From: JAVBNT01 sp031551355
GTDB lineage: Bacteria; Vulcanimicrobiota; CADAWZ01
Assembly: GCA_031551355.1 (NCBI GenBank)
Contig: JAVBNT010000021.1
Location: forward strand, 11,151 to 75,150
Length of the DNA stretch: 64,000 nucleotides
Direction of reading: 5' to 3'
Below are positions 1 to 7,970 of the stretch, in pieces (position 1 is the first letter of the stretch; each line of letters starts with the position of its first letter). A program made the translations under genes and the position numbers. The notes below the pieces were generated by a model. It was not told where the DNA came from and searched no databases. It saw only the letters and a list, made by a program, of their open reading frames with translations.

Positions 1-488
1 CGAGCGCCAGAATGACCGGGGCAAACGATTCATTTGAATTCATTGCCATCAGTGCCGCCGGGGGCAGTACACTTTTCAATACCGAAACTCTGAAAACAAT
101 GGGGCGCGTATCAAAAGGTTCAAAAATATTTAAAATCGACGGCAAGGATCGGATAAAATGCCTTTTAAACCCTGAAGGAGGGAAAGAGCTTATCGTTGTT
201 TCGGAAAACGGCTTTGGCAACAGGATTTCCATACATCAATACCGGCTCCCGGGAAAAGCCGGAAGAAGAACGGATATTATGAAAATAAATTTAAAACAGG
301 ATGCACTCGCCGATGCCGTAATGGCGAATAAAAATGACACTGTTGTAATTGAAACAATCCACGGCAACAGCAGCGAAATTTTAGTTATGGATATATTAAC
401 CGCCGGCAGAAGCAGAAAGGGAGAAAAACTACTGGAGCTTTCCGCCAACGAAAAAGTCTCCGGGGTATACGTAAAAAATGCGGAATGA
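1..488 (+). CDS. DNA gyrase/topoisomerase IV subunit A, C-terminal fragment
   Basis: This is the 3' end of a gene that begins before the window; the frame is open from base 3 to the stop at 486-488. The visible part resembles the C-terminal beta-pinwheel of GyrA/ParC, the DNA-wrapping domain of the type II topoisomerase A subunit. Blades contain the usual phrases: a Gly-Arg-Val-Ser turn near the start, then VSENGFGNRISIHQY, which corresponds to the 'NGYGKR' blade motif of GyrA, then a 'GRSRKG' turn followed by 'EKVSGV'. The domain ends shortly after, with no acidic tail. The N-terminal catalytic tyrosine domain lies outside the window, so gyrase and topoisomerase IV cannot be told apart. Confidence 0.75.
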   Translation, partial: SARMTGANDSFEFIAISAAGGSTLFNTETLKTMGRVSKGSKIFKIDGKDRIKCLLNPEGGKELIVVSENGFGNRISIHQYRLPGKAGRRTDIMKINLKQDALADAVMANKNDTVVIETIHGNSSEILVMDILTAGRSRKGEKLLELSANEKVSGVYVKNAE

Positions 489-577
489 TTCCGGCTTGAA
501 ACATTTACGAAACAGCCGGCTGTCAGCAAAGAATTAGTTTACCGGCAATGAGACTGAAAGAAGCCGTCAAAACTCTA

Positions 578-606
578 TTGCGCGAAACACCTTTAAAGTA
601 TATAAT
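578..606 (+). promoter_or_regulatory. Candidate sigma70-type promoter
   Basis: TTGCGC at 578-583 and a perfect TATAAT at 601-606 are separated by 17 bases. They lie about 55 bases before the start of the transporter gene at 660, in an otherwise empty 170-base gap. The -35 matches consensus at four of six positions. Confidence 0.5.
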
Positions 607-659
607 ACTTCCCTAACTTATCAAATTATGAGTAAATACGGTTATTTATCAAGGAGATT

Positions 660-2279
660 ATGGACAATCTGATTGACTTTTCATACAAAATATTTAACGA
701 TCCTCTGTTCACCTGTTTTTTAATCGTCGGTCTGGGGCTGCTGCTCGGTGCCATCAAGGTTAAAGGCTTTTCTTTTGGAGTTTCAGGAGTATTTTTTATC
801 GGCCTCCTTTTCGGACTGATAGGGTTTATAACTCCCAAACACCTGACTACTTTTGGCTTGCTGCTGTTTATGTATGTTCTGGGCATACAGGGCGGCCCGA
901 CATTTTTTAACTCAATGTCGAAAAGGGGAATCCCCTATATTTTGATAACGCTTTGCATGATGAGCGTAAGTATTTTGACGGTTATCATTTTGGGGAAAGC
1001 ATGCAACCTGGCAAACTACGAAATACTGGGAGTTTACACCGGTACTTTTAATAATTCATCCGGACTTGCCATCCTTATGGAAGGACATTGGGGTGACACT
1101 CTTTTGCCGGCATACGGTATTGTTTACCCTCTAGGGGCTGTAGGAACGGTAATTGCCGTGCAAGTACTGCCGCTGATATTCCGCAAAAATCTGGCCGCCG
1201 AATTCATAAAGCACAGAGAACAGAAAAAACAAAAAATATTTCTTTCAAGAAAATTTATCGTTGAAGACGAAAAAATTGTCGACCGGGCTCTTGCCGATCT
1301 AAATTTCCGTACCCTTACAGGAGCAACCATCTCCAGAATACGCCGCGGCGGCAAACTCATCATACCAAAAGCCGATACAACTCTGAAAACAGACGATGTC
1401 ATCCTTGTTGTCGGCGATGAGGATTCCATAGAAAAAGTAAGGGAACTTGTCGGCAATGAAACGCATGAAAATATGGACATCGATCCCAACGTTATTGCCA
1501 GACAGTTTATGATGGTAAATCACCATCTGCACAACAGCGAGCTGGGAGAGCTTGGGCTGACTAAAAATTATAATATTGTAGTCACGCGAGTTGAGCGTTC
1601 CGGAATCGAACTCGGTGCCTCACACGATTTAATCATAGAGCTCGGTGACGTAATTACCGTTGTCGGCAAAAAAAGACAGGTAAATAAACTGGAAAAACTT
1701 CTGGGAAAAACAAGCGCTTTGTCTCCGGAACTGGATCTTGTGTCGCTGGCACTGGCGGTATCTTTCGGAATAATAATCGGAAAACTGACGATACCGATGC
1801 CGGTAATCGGGAGTTTCACATTGGGAGTGTCCGGAGGAGCTCTTCTCGCCGGGCTTTTTCTCGGCTATGCAAGAAGGTTCGGCATTTTGACAAACCAGAT
1901 ATCCGATATCGCCAAAAACGTGATCAAGGATATAGGACTTTCATTTTTCCTTGCCGGAGTCGGCGCCTCTGCCGGAAGCGCTTTAATAGGCACAAATCTC
2001 GGCCTGCTATCACAAATGATTTTTGTTGCGGCAATGATAATTATTTTATGTGTGATTTCAATATTTTTACTTGCTTATAAGATACTCAAAATGGATTTTG
2101 TAAAAAGTCTTGCCTGTTTGTGCGGAGGTATGTTTAACTCTGCGGCCCTGGGCAGCCTGACGCAAATGGTCGGCAGCGACGAACCGTCGTCATTTTTTGC
2201 AACCTGCTATCCGATGGCAACGTTCGGTTCGATTATCGCCACCCAAATACTCGCCCAAATACTTATTTTTATGGGATAA
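660..2279 (+). CDS. AspT/YidE-type transporter with two RCK_C (TrkA-C) domains
   Basis: Predicted inner-membrane transporter of the aspartate:alanine exchanger (AAE) type, 539 residues, close to the usual 550-560. An N-terminal block of hydrophobic helices (about residues 10-175) contains FNNSSGLAILMEG. A soluble middle (about 185-355) carries two TrkA-C/RCK_C-like modules, each with the pattern 'GA(T/S)...I..GD.I..VG'. A second membrane block (about 360-539) contains a related FNSAALGSLTQM segment, so the two halves look like an internal duplication. The start is supported by AAGGAG at 651-656, although the spacing is only three bases. The substrate cannot be told from sequence; AspT exchanges aspartate for alanine, but E. 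coli YidE and YbjL are uncharacterised. The gene ends five bases before the TPR gene, suggesting co-transcription. Confidence 0.85.
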   Translation: MDNLIDFSYKIFNDPLFTCFLIVGLGLLLGAIKVKGFSFGVSGVFFIGLLFGLIGFITPKHLTTFGLLLFMYVLGIQGGPTFFNSMSKRGIPYILITLCMMSVSILTVIILGKACNLANYEILGVYTGTFNNSSGLAILMEGHWGDTLLPAYGIVYPLGAVGTVIAVQVLPLIFRKNLAAEFIKHREQKKQKIFLSRKFIVEDEKIVDRALADLNFRTLTGATISRIRRGGKLIIPKADTTLKTDDVILVVGDEDSIEKVRELVGNETHENMDIDPNVIARQFMMVNHHLHNSELGELGLTKNYNIVVTRVERSGIELGASHDLIIELGDVITVVGKKRQVNKLEKLLGKTSALSPELDLVSLALAVSFGIIIGKLTIPMPVIGSFTLGVSGGALLAGLFLGYARRFGILTNQISDIAKNVIKDIGLSFFLAGVGASAGSALIGTNLGLLSQMIFVAAMIIILCVISIFLLAYKILKMDFVKSLACLCGGMFNSAALGSLTQMVGSDEPSSFFATCYPMATFGSIIATQILAQILIFMG

Positions 2280-2283
2280 TGGA

Positions 2284-3474
2284 ATGATAACAAGAAAAAT
2301 AATTTTTGTTCTGCTTTTACTGCTCTTAACAGACTGTGCAGTATATGCGCAGCAGAAAAAAACTTTTAACGAATCCGTCACTGAAGCAAGGGCAATGCTT
2401 GACAATGGAAAATATGATACAGCCATAAAAATTCTTGAAACCTGTAAAAAAAGAAAACCAGAAGAGCACGTTTCCTGGCAGCTCACCGGCATTGCTTACT
2501 ATAAAAAGGGCCGCTATGACAAGGCTCTGGCGCAGTTGGAAAATGCAAAAAAACTTTTCGCCGACGACTTTGTAAGCGAAACATACATTGGTTTTATACT
2601 CCTTAAAAAGGGAAGCGCCGCCAAGGCAATGAGCTTTTTCAAGGCGGCAAACAAAAAAGCACCGGAATATCCGCTTGCCCTAATTGGAATGGGGCACGTT
2701 TTCATCAAGCAAAAAGATCTGGGCAAGGGCAGAAAATATATGAGACAGGCTATTGAAGCCTGTCTTGATGATGACGTAACGGTTTATACAACCATTGCCG
2801 ATATATATATTCAGGAAAAAAAGCCGGACGACGCGATCTTTACCTACAAAAAATATATCTCCGAATGCGGCGAGACTTCACCCAGAAATACTGCCTATAT
2901 AAATTTTCTGCTTGGAAAGATCTATGAAATCAAAAACAACAAAATGGCTGAAGGCGCCTATAAAAGCGCTGTTGAACATGACGGAACAAATTTCCGGTAT
3001 AAGGAGACTCTGGCCGGATATCTATATAGGAACAAAAATGTTGAGGACGCAATAAAATATTATGAAGATGCGGCAAAAATAGGCAAGCTGAAACCGGAAA
3101 CGTATTACAACATCGCAATTTATTATTATGGAGAACAGAATATAAAAAAGGCCGTTGCTCATCTTGAACAGGCAGTAAAGCTGAAAAAAGACTTCACTGA
3201 CGCCAGAATAGCACTTTCGGCAGGCTATCTGAGTCTTGGCAATTATGACAAATGCATTGAGCAAAACAATGCATTACTGGGAAAAAATAAAAAAGATGAA
3301 ACCGCCTGGTATAACAATGCATGCGCCTATGCCAAAAAGGGCAACCCGAAGCAGGCTTTGTCCTCACTGCAAAAGGCTATAGAAATAAATCCCGACAACA
3401 AAAAACTGGCAAAAAACGAAAAAATGTTTGAATCACTTTACAAAAACGCACAGTTTATTAGGCTTACAAAATAA
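2284..3474 (+). CDS. Secreted TPR-repeat protein
   Basis: A 396-residue protein that starts with a signal peptide (MITRKIIFVLLLLLLTDCAV, then a Tyr-Ala-Gln cleavage region), followed by a chain of tetratricopeptide repeats over most of its length. Typical TPR positions are visible, such as 'GKYDTAIKILE', 'GRYDKALAQLE' and 'NPKQALSSLQKAIEINPDN'. I chose ATG 2284 rather than an upstream start because it sits just after the transporter stop and gives a clean signal peptide; a start at 2197 would lie inside the transporter gene. TPR proteins are scaffolds, and this one probably works in the periplasm. It stands directly before the type II secretion cluster, so an assembly role there is possible but unproven. 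The Cys in the signal region is not in a good lipobox (Asp before Cys). Confidence 0.85.
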   Translation: MITRKIIFVLLLLLLTDCAVYAQQKKTFNESVTEARAMLDNGKYDTAIKILETCKKRKPEEHVSWQLTGIAYYKKGRYDKALAQLENAKKLFADDFVSETYIGFILLKKGSAAKAMSFFKAANKKAPEYPLALIGMGHVFIKQKDLGKGRKYMRQAIEACLDDDVTVYTTIADIYIQEKKPDDAIFTYKKYISECGETSPRNTAYINFLLGKIYEIKNNKMAEGAYKSAVEHDGTNFRYKETLAGYLYRNKNVEDAIKYYEDAAKIGKLKPETYYNIAIYYYGEQNIKKAVAHLEQAVKLKKDFTDARIALSAGYLSLGNYDKCIEQNNALLGKNKKDETAWYNNACAYAKKGNPKQALSSLQKAIEINPDNKKLAKNEKMFESLYKNAQFIRLTK

Positions 3475-3580
3475 ATATTCCTGTTCAATACCGTAAAATA
3501 CATTCATAAACATTGACGGTTATTTTTTACGGACGCAAACACAAGGTAATTTACACTATATCAAGAATAATAAATAACTT

Positions 3581-3922
3581 ATGTGCAGAAAAGGTTTTAC
3601 AATGGTAGAAGTTATTGTCGCCGTCGCACTGCTGGCAATTGTGCTTACGGTTCTTTTGCGCATGGAGTTAAACTCCGTTTCACTGACGGCAAAAAACCAT
3701 CTGGGGCTTAAGGCGCTGGCAATTGCCACATCGGAGATGGACGGGCTTGCCGGTTCGCAGATTCAGGGAGAATACACCAACTCGGTTGAAGATTTCGATA
3801 TCAAAGCAAAATCGGAGCAAAGCACGGATACCCTTGTTCCAATGGATATTTTGACGCTTCAGGTAAACTACGGAAACATTGAATATGCCGAAATTAAAAC
3901 TTTTAAAGTACGGTTTTTCTAA
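3581..3922 (+). CDS. Type II secretion minor pseudopilin (GspI-like)
   Basis: A 113-residue prepilin-like protein. Residues 1-25 read as a short basic leader ending in Lys-Gly, then FTMVEVIVAVALLAIVL, the class III signal cleaved by prepilin peptidase before Phe, with Glu at +5. The small size and the position before J- and K-like genes suggest GspI, with GspH as the alternative. It would be part of the pseudopilus that pushes substrates through the GspD secretin. No clear Shine-Dalgarno sequence precedes the ATG. It overlaps the next gene by 38 bases. Confidence 0.75.
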   Translation: MCRKGFTMVEVIVAVALLAIVLTVLLRMELNSVSLTAKNHLGLKALAIATSEMDGLAGSQIQGEYTNSVEDFDIKAKSEQSTDTLVPMDILTLQVNYGNIEYAEIKTFKVRFF

Positions 3923-4517
3923 AAAGGGCTTTACGCTCATAGAGTTAGTTGTAACATTGGCAATAGTTTCTATTGTCATCGGTCTCTCATTGTCGGCACT
4001 CGTCTACAGTTCCAGAGGAACAAAAGAAGCCTCCTCAGTCACTTCAAGAGACTTTGAAATGATGAGGGTTTACAGTCAGATGAGAACACAACTGATCTCG
4101 CTTTATAAATCGCCCCATTTTAAAAAAAGTTTTATTGAAAAAAATGAAAATGAGCCGAAACTTGATTCCATACGTTTTTTCACGACGTCTTCCGCCGGCG
4201 GCAGCGGAACTGTTGAAGCTTTCTATTCAATAGTAAAAGGCGAAAACGATGAAAAATATCTGGCATATTACGAATACCCGATGACGCGCGATATGGAAAA
4301 AGCCGAAGCCGACGGCGAAAATAAAGAAGAAATACCGATTGTTTTTTCCAGCAGAATCAAGGGAATGACCATAAGCTGCGAATCCGGCGGCGAGCAAACC
4401 AAACCCTGGGAGAAAGACGAAATCCCGGAAATAATAAAAATAACTCTTTATTACGAGATTCAAAAACAGGAAGAAACATTTGAGTTCAGCGTAAAACCTG
4501 CGATCAGGATGTTCTAG
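3885..4517 (+). CDS. Type II secretion minor pseudopilin (GspJ-like)
   Basis: A 210-residue protein with a class III prepilin signal: a basic leader ending in Ser-Lys-Lys-Gly, then FTLIELVVTLAIVSIVIGL with Glu at +5. The globular part and the I-J-K gene order match GspJ. ATG 3885 is preferred over a TTG six bases earlier. The start lies inside the preceding pseudopilin gene, implying coupled translation. With GspI and GspK it would cap the pseudopilus tip. The family assignment beyond 'pseudopilin' rests on order and length. Confidence 0.75.
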   Translation: MPKLKLLKYGFSKKGFTLIELVVTLAIVSIVIGLSLSALVYSSRGTKEASSVTSRDFEMMRVYSQMRTQLISLYKSPHFKKSFIEKNENEPKLDSIRFFTTSSAGGSGTVEAFYSIVKGENDEKYLAYYEYPMTRDMEKAEADGENKEEIPIVFSSRIKGMTISCESGGEQTKPWEKDEIPEIIKITLYYEIQKQEETFEFSVKPAIRMF

Positions 4518-4525
4518 GGCAAATT

Positions 4526-5458
4526 ATGATTATTATAGCCATTCTCGGAGTCATCAGTATAATAATGATTTTAAATATCCAACTGGCAAGCGACACGCTT
4601 TATACCGCCAGATACCTGAATGCAGTAAAGTCGAGAGAAGCGGCTTACTATTTATCGCTGTCCGCCGTCAGAGACTGTATCACGATACTTAATCAGGAAA
4701 AAAACCTCAATAAGACTGAACCGGAGGGAACCGATTCACTTAAAAGCCTGTGGAACCGGCCGATACCTCTGATAAAAATAGACGATTCGGTGATTTCAAT
4801 TGAAGTTGAAGATCTTGAAAGGTTTTTTGATATAAACTCGATAGTATCACCAAACGGCTCAGTGGACAAAGACCATCTGAAACAGTTTGGCAATCTCTTA
4901 AAAAGTCAGGATATTAATCCGGATTTGGCAAACAGTGTCGTTGATTGGATAGACGGCGATGATCTGGCCACACAGCCGTCGGGAAGCGAAATTCCCAAAA
5001 AAGGGGTAAAAAAAATTAAAAACTCATACATTGATTCGCTCGAAGAGCTGTACCTTATAGAAAATTTTGACCGGGAAATGTTACTGCCGCAAATAAATCG
5101 CGGAGAAAAAACGAGCGGAGTATTGCCGTTGATTTGTGTCAAAAACAGAGGAAAAATTAATATAAATACTGCCGGAAAAGAAGTAATTATGAGTCTCGAT
5201 GAAGAATTAACAGATTCTATGGCTCAGTTAATTATCGACAGCCGTGCGGAAAAAACATTTGAGAAGCTCAGCGACTTAAGGGATTTAGCTGGTTTCAACG
5301 ATGAATTAATCGCCAGAATATCCAATACCGCCGACGTAAAAAGCGAGTATTTCAGGTTCAAAGTAGAGATAATAAAGGGTGACGAAAAAACAATTGTAAC
5401 AGCGGTAGTCCATAGACTGGAAGCGGGAACAACGGTTGACAGCTGGAAGGTGGAATAG
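4526..5458 (+). CDS. gspK: Type II secretion protein GspK-like
   Basis: A 310-residue protein. After an N-terminal hydrophobic helix (about 1-22) it carries the large alpha-helical insertion typical of GspK and a helix-hairpin-helix-like stretch (KININTAGKEVIMSLDEEL, about residues 212-230). A region of the form 'ffDINsi...g..d' (about residues 95-110) also matches the family. The start is odd: the first ATG (4526) begins inside the hydrophobic helix, and the prepilin leader with Gly before the cleavage site is missing. The same frame is open back to 4484 but holds no normal start codon; read upstream it would supply Leu-Gly just before the helix. It stops at 5458, where gspL begins. Confidence 0.8.
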   Translation: MIIIAILGVISIIMILNIQLASDTLYTARYLNAVKSREAAYYLSLSAVRDCITILNQEKNLNKTEPEGTDSLKSLWNRPIPLIKIDDSVISIEVEDLERFFDINSIVSPNGSVDKDHLKQFGNLLKSQDINPDLANSVVDWIDGDDLATQPSGSEIPKKGVKKIKNSYIDSLEELYLIENFDREMLLPQINRGEKTSGVLPLICVKNRGKININTAGKEVIMSLDEELTDSMAQLIIDSRAEKTFEKLSDLRDLAGFNDELIARISNTADVKSEYFRFKVEIIKGDEKTIVTAVVHRLEAGTTVDSWKVE

Positions 5459-6783
5459 TGAAAATTGCAGGCGGTATCGACATTGCGGCAACAGGTAACA
5501 AAACGATATATCTGGAACTGGGATGGAACAGCATAAAAAAAAGCTCCGGCAAAAACGATACTAAAAACACCAGAGCTTTATCATCAAAAAATTTAACATT
5601 CAGAGTGTTCGACTTGCCTTTCGGAGACAAAAAAAAGTGCAAGGGAATAGTTCAGGAAGAACTGTCATATTCTCTTGCTTTTCCTTTGGAACAGGCTTCG
5701 TGGGATTTTATGCTCTCTTCCGGAGGTAGCGCACTGGCGGTTGTATCACTTAACAAAAATATTCCCGCCGATTTGCCCGCAAATGATGTTCTCGACTGCG
5801 ACGTTTCCGCACTGGCAAGATGTGCGGCTTACTGTAATTACCGGAATCCCCTGATAATAGATCTGGGGGCTTCAAAAACACTGTTTTGCGGACTGAATTC
5901 CGGAATTCCCAACTTTGTAGCCGTAGTTCCTTCAGGAGGAGACGCTCTGACGGCAGCTGTTGCACAAGCAAAAAATATCAGCCCCAAAGAAGCCGAACTG
6001 CTGAAAAAAGAAAAGGGCATTGAGCTTGTGGAAGTAAGACAAAAGCTCCTTAATATCATAAAAAAGGCGCAGATACAAGTTTCGGATTGGGAGCAGATAA
6101 TCATCTGCGGAGGCGGCGCTGAAATGAAAGGACTGTCGGAACTTTTATCTGACGGTCTGAAAATACCGGTAAAAACATTTGAATTCCCTGAAGGCATATC
6201 GCCTTTTTATGATGCGGTAGCTTTTGGGGCTGCACTGCGTGAAAAATATCCGCTCATTTCAATAAACCTTTCCGGCGAAGAAAAGCAAAGTCTGGAAATT
6301 CCTGTATACTGGATTGTTGCCGTCATTGTGCCGTTGATTCTGCTGCCCGTACATCTCTATATAAAAGCCTATACGCTGGACACAAAACTTAAAGACTACA
6401 GCAATGCCGTAACAACGGCAATAAAAAAAGAATTTCCGGACATCGGCGAAATAAAATCGCCCAAATCCCAGCTGCAGGCAAAAATAGATCAGAGAAAACT
6501 TAACCAGCGCACGTCTTCGGCAAATATTATTGTCGAGCTCGATAACATATCACAGGCACTGGCGGGCAAACCGGTAACACTTTACGATATGGATTTCTCA
6601 AAAGAACTGATTGTTCTGTCAGGAGAAGCTCCGTCATATAACGATGTTGACACAATACGCACGAAGCTTCTTGAGACATTCTCGGATGTACGTCTGGAAA
6701 TAAAGACTTTGCCGTCAAAAAAAATAACCTTTACCCTGCAAATAAAAACCGGAGAAAAAAAGAGCAATGTTGTCAAAGTTTAA
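5458..6783 (+). CDS. gspL: Type II secretion protein GspL-like
   Basis: A 441-residue bitopic inner-membrane protein. Residues 1-265 form an actin-like (PilM/GspL) cytoplasmic domain with phosphate-loop-like motifs (PLIIDLGASKTLF; IIICGGGAEMKGL). A single membrane helix follows at about 283-303, then a periplasmic PilN-like region with a coiled stretch. In this family the cytoplasmic domain recruits the GspE ATPase to the platform. It starts at GTG 5458, overlapping the gspK stop by one base and preceded by GGAAGGTGG. It overlaps gspM by 17 bases. Its PilM-plus-PilN layout is the normal GspL architecture. Confidence 0.8.
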   Translation: MKIAGGIDIAATGNKTIYLELGWNSIKKSSGKNDTKNTRALSSKNLTFRVFDLPFGDKKKCKGIVQEELSYSLAFPLEQASWDFMLSSGGSALAVVSLNKNIPADLPANDVLDCDVSALARCAAYCNYRNPLIIDLGASKTLFCGLNSGIPNFVAVVPSGGDALTAAVAQAKNISPKEAELLKKEKGIELVEVRQKLLNIIKKAQIQVSDWEQIIICGGGAEMKGLSELLSDGLKIPVKTFEFPEGISPFYDAVAFGAALREKYPLISINLSGEEKQSLEIPVYWIVAVIVPLILLPVHLYIKAYTLDTKLKDYSNAVTTAIKKEFPDIGEIKSPKSQLQAKIDQRKLNQRTSSANIIVELDNISQALAGKPVTLYDMDFSKELIVLSGEAPSYNDVDTIRTKLLETFSDVRLEIKTLPSKKITFTLQIKTGEKKSNVVKV

Positions 6784-7243
6784 GGAAATGTCTCAGAAAG
6801 AGCAAAATACATTCATTGCCGTATGTATACTGTCGGTAGTTTTTTATATTGCAATTATAGTGCTGCCGCCGTTGGACAGAATTCACAAGGCGGAGAAAAA
6901 ACTGAGTGTGATGACCGTAACTGCTGTTGAGATAGAAAAGGGAATTGCCGAATACAGATCTCTTCCCGATGATTCTGCACCGAAGAGATCCGGTTCGCTT
7001 CTTTCCGCCGTAGAAAAAACCGCCGCCGAAACATCCATATCCAGGAGCATAGCTTACCTGAAACCTTTTTCAGCACAAAAAGGGCTTGACGGTGCGGAAA
7101 TAAAACTTAACAATATTACCGGCAAAGACATTGTTGAGTTTATAGACAAACTGCAGAAACAGCAGGTAAATATAACAAAGATAAATATGAAAGATAATGA
7201 TCTTGACGGGTTATGGACCGTCAGGCTGTTTATGGAGGGATAA
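6767..7243 (+). CDS. gspM: Type II secretion protein GspM-like
   Basis: A 158-residue protein with a short cytoplasmic N-terminus, one membrane helix (about 17-36: FIAVCILSVVFYIAIIVL) and a periplasmic part with a helical stalk and a small C-terminal alpha/beta domain, as in GspM/PilO. In the known system GspM binds GspL and stabilises it. The gene starts inside the end of gspL and shares its last base with the start of gspN. The family is weakly conserved, so the call leans on topology and position. Confidence 0.7.
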   Translation: MLSKFKEMSQKEQNTFIAVCILSVVFYIAIIVLPPLDRIHKAEKKLSVMTVTAVEIEKGIAEYRSLPDDSAPKRSGSLLSAVEKTAAETSISRSIAYLKPFSAQKGLDGAEIKLNNITGKDIVEFIDKLQKQQVNITKINMKDNDLDGLWTVRLFMEG

Positions 7244-7944
7244 TGAGAAAAATATTAACAGCCGCTTTCCTTTTTTGTATAGTCTTCATGATAGGGCTTA
7301 TATACTTTTTCCCCTACTCGGACTATATTTCCAAAGCACTTGAAGATGCAAACAAGGCAAAAGATATAAAAATCAATTGGACAAACAGTGTCAACAAATT
7401 TCCAAGAATGATTTTGGACAATGTAAATATCAGCTCCAAACAGGGCGAACTTATCAGCCTGGAAAACCTTAAACTTGGATTTAATCCCATTTCAGGAGTT
7501 ACTTTTGACGGGAAAGGCCGCGATGTAACGCTCAAAGGTAATTATAAAAGCGGAAAAGTCAACTTTGACCTGAAAAATTACAGCCTTCCTGCATATCTTT
7601 CAACGAACGTAGGAGAGGGTGTCTTTGATATCAAAGGGACATACGACATCAAGGCCAACAGCGGCAAAGCCGATTTTTCCGGGACGATAAAAAAGATTCC
7701 TACACCGCTGCTGACGGAACCCTTAAGTATTGTCGGCAATGTTACCAAAACCGGAGCGACATCCGAAATTGCTTTTGATGCGGCCGGAAAAAACATCAAT
7801 GGAAAAGGAAATATTTCCATTCTCGAAAAGAAGGGCTCTGATAGTGACGTGTCGGGAAATATAAAACTTAAAGTCGGTATGATTCCGTTAAATTTAAGGC
7901 TTAACGGAACACTGGGAAGCATAAAGATAAACGTAGGGCTTTAA
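7243..7944 (+). CDS. gspN: Type II secretion protein GspN-like
   Basis: A 233-residue protein with one N-terminal membrane helix (about residues 3-21) and then an all-beta, Gly/Lys/Asn-rich region of AsmA/GspN type (for example 'LKLGFNPISGVTFDGKG'). ATG 7243 is chosen because GGAGGG stands four bases upstream and the start overlaps the gspM stop. A start 30 bases earlier is possible but would overlap gspM further. GspN is an accessory inner-membrane component missing from many T2SS; its job is not well defined. It is followed after 26 bases by gspD. Confidence 0.65.
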   Translation: MRKILTAAFLFCIVFMIGLIYFFPYSDYISKALEDANKAKDIKINWTNSVNKFPRMILDNVNISSKQGELISLENLKLGFNPISGVTFDGKGRDVTLKGNYKSGKVNFDLKNYSLPAYLSTNVGEGVFDIKGTYDIKANSGKADFSGTIKKIPTPLLTEPLSIVGNVTKTGATSEIAFDAAGKNINGKGNISILEKKGSDSDVSGNIKLKVGMIPLNLRLNGTLGSIKINVGL

Positions 7945-7970
7945 AATTATAACAGGTGGATAAATAAAAA

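Noticed and set aside
2284..3474. TPR protein as a relative of the 34-residue solenoid
   Set aside because: TPR consensus positions (Trp/Leu/Gly/Tyr...Ala...Pro) are clear here and absent from the PEG/DK-type 34-residue unit, so the equal period looks coincidental.
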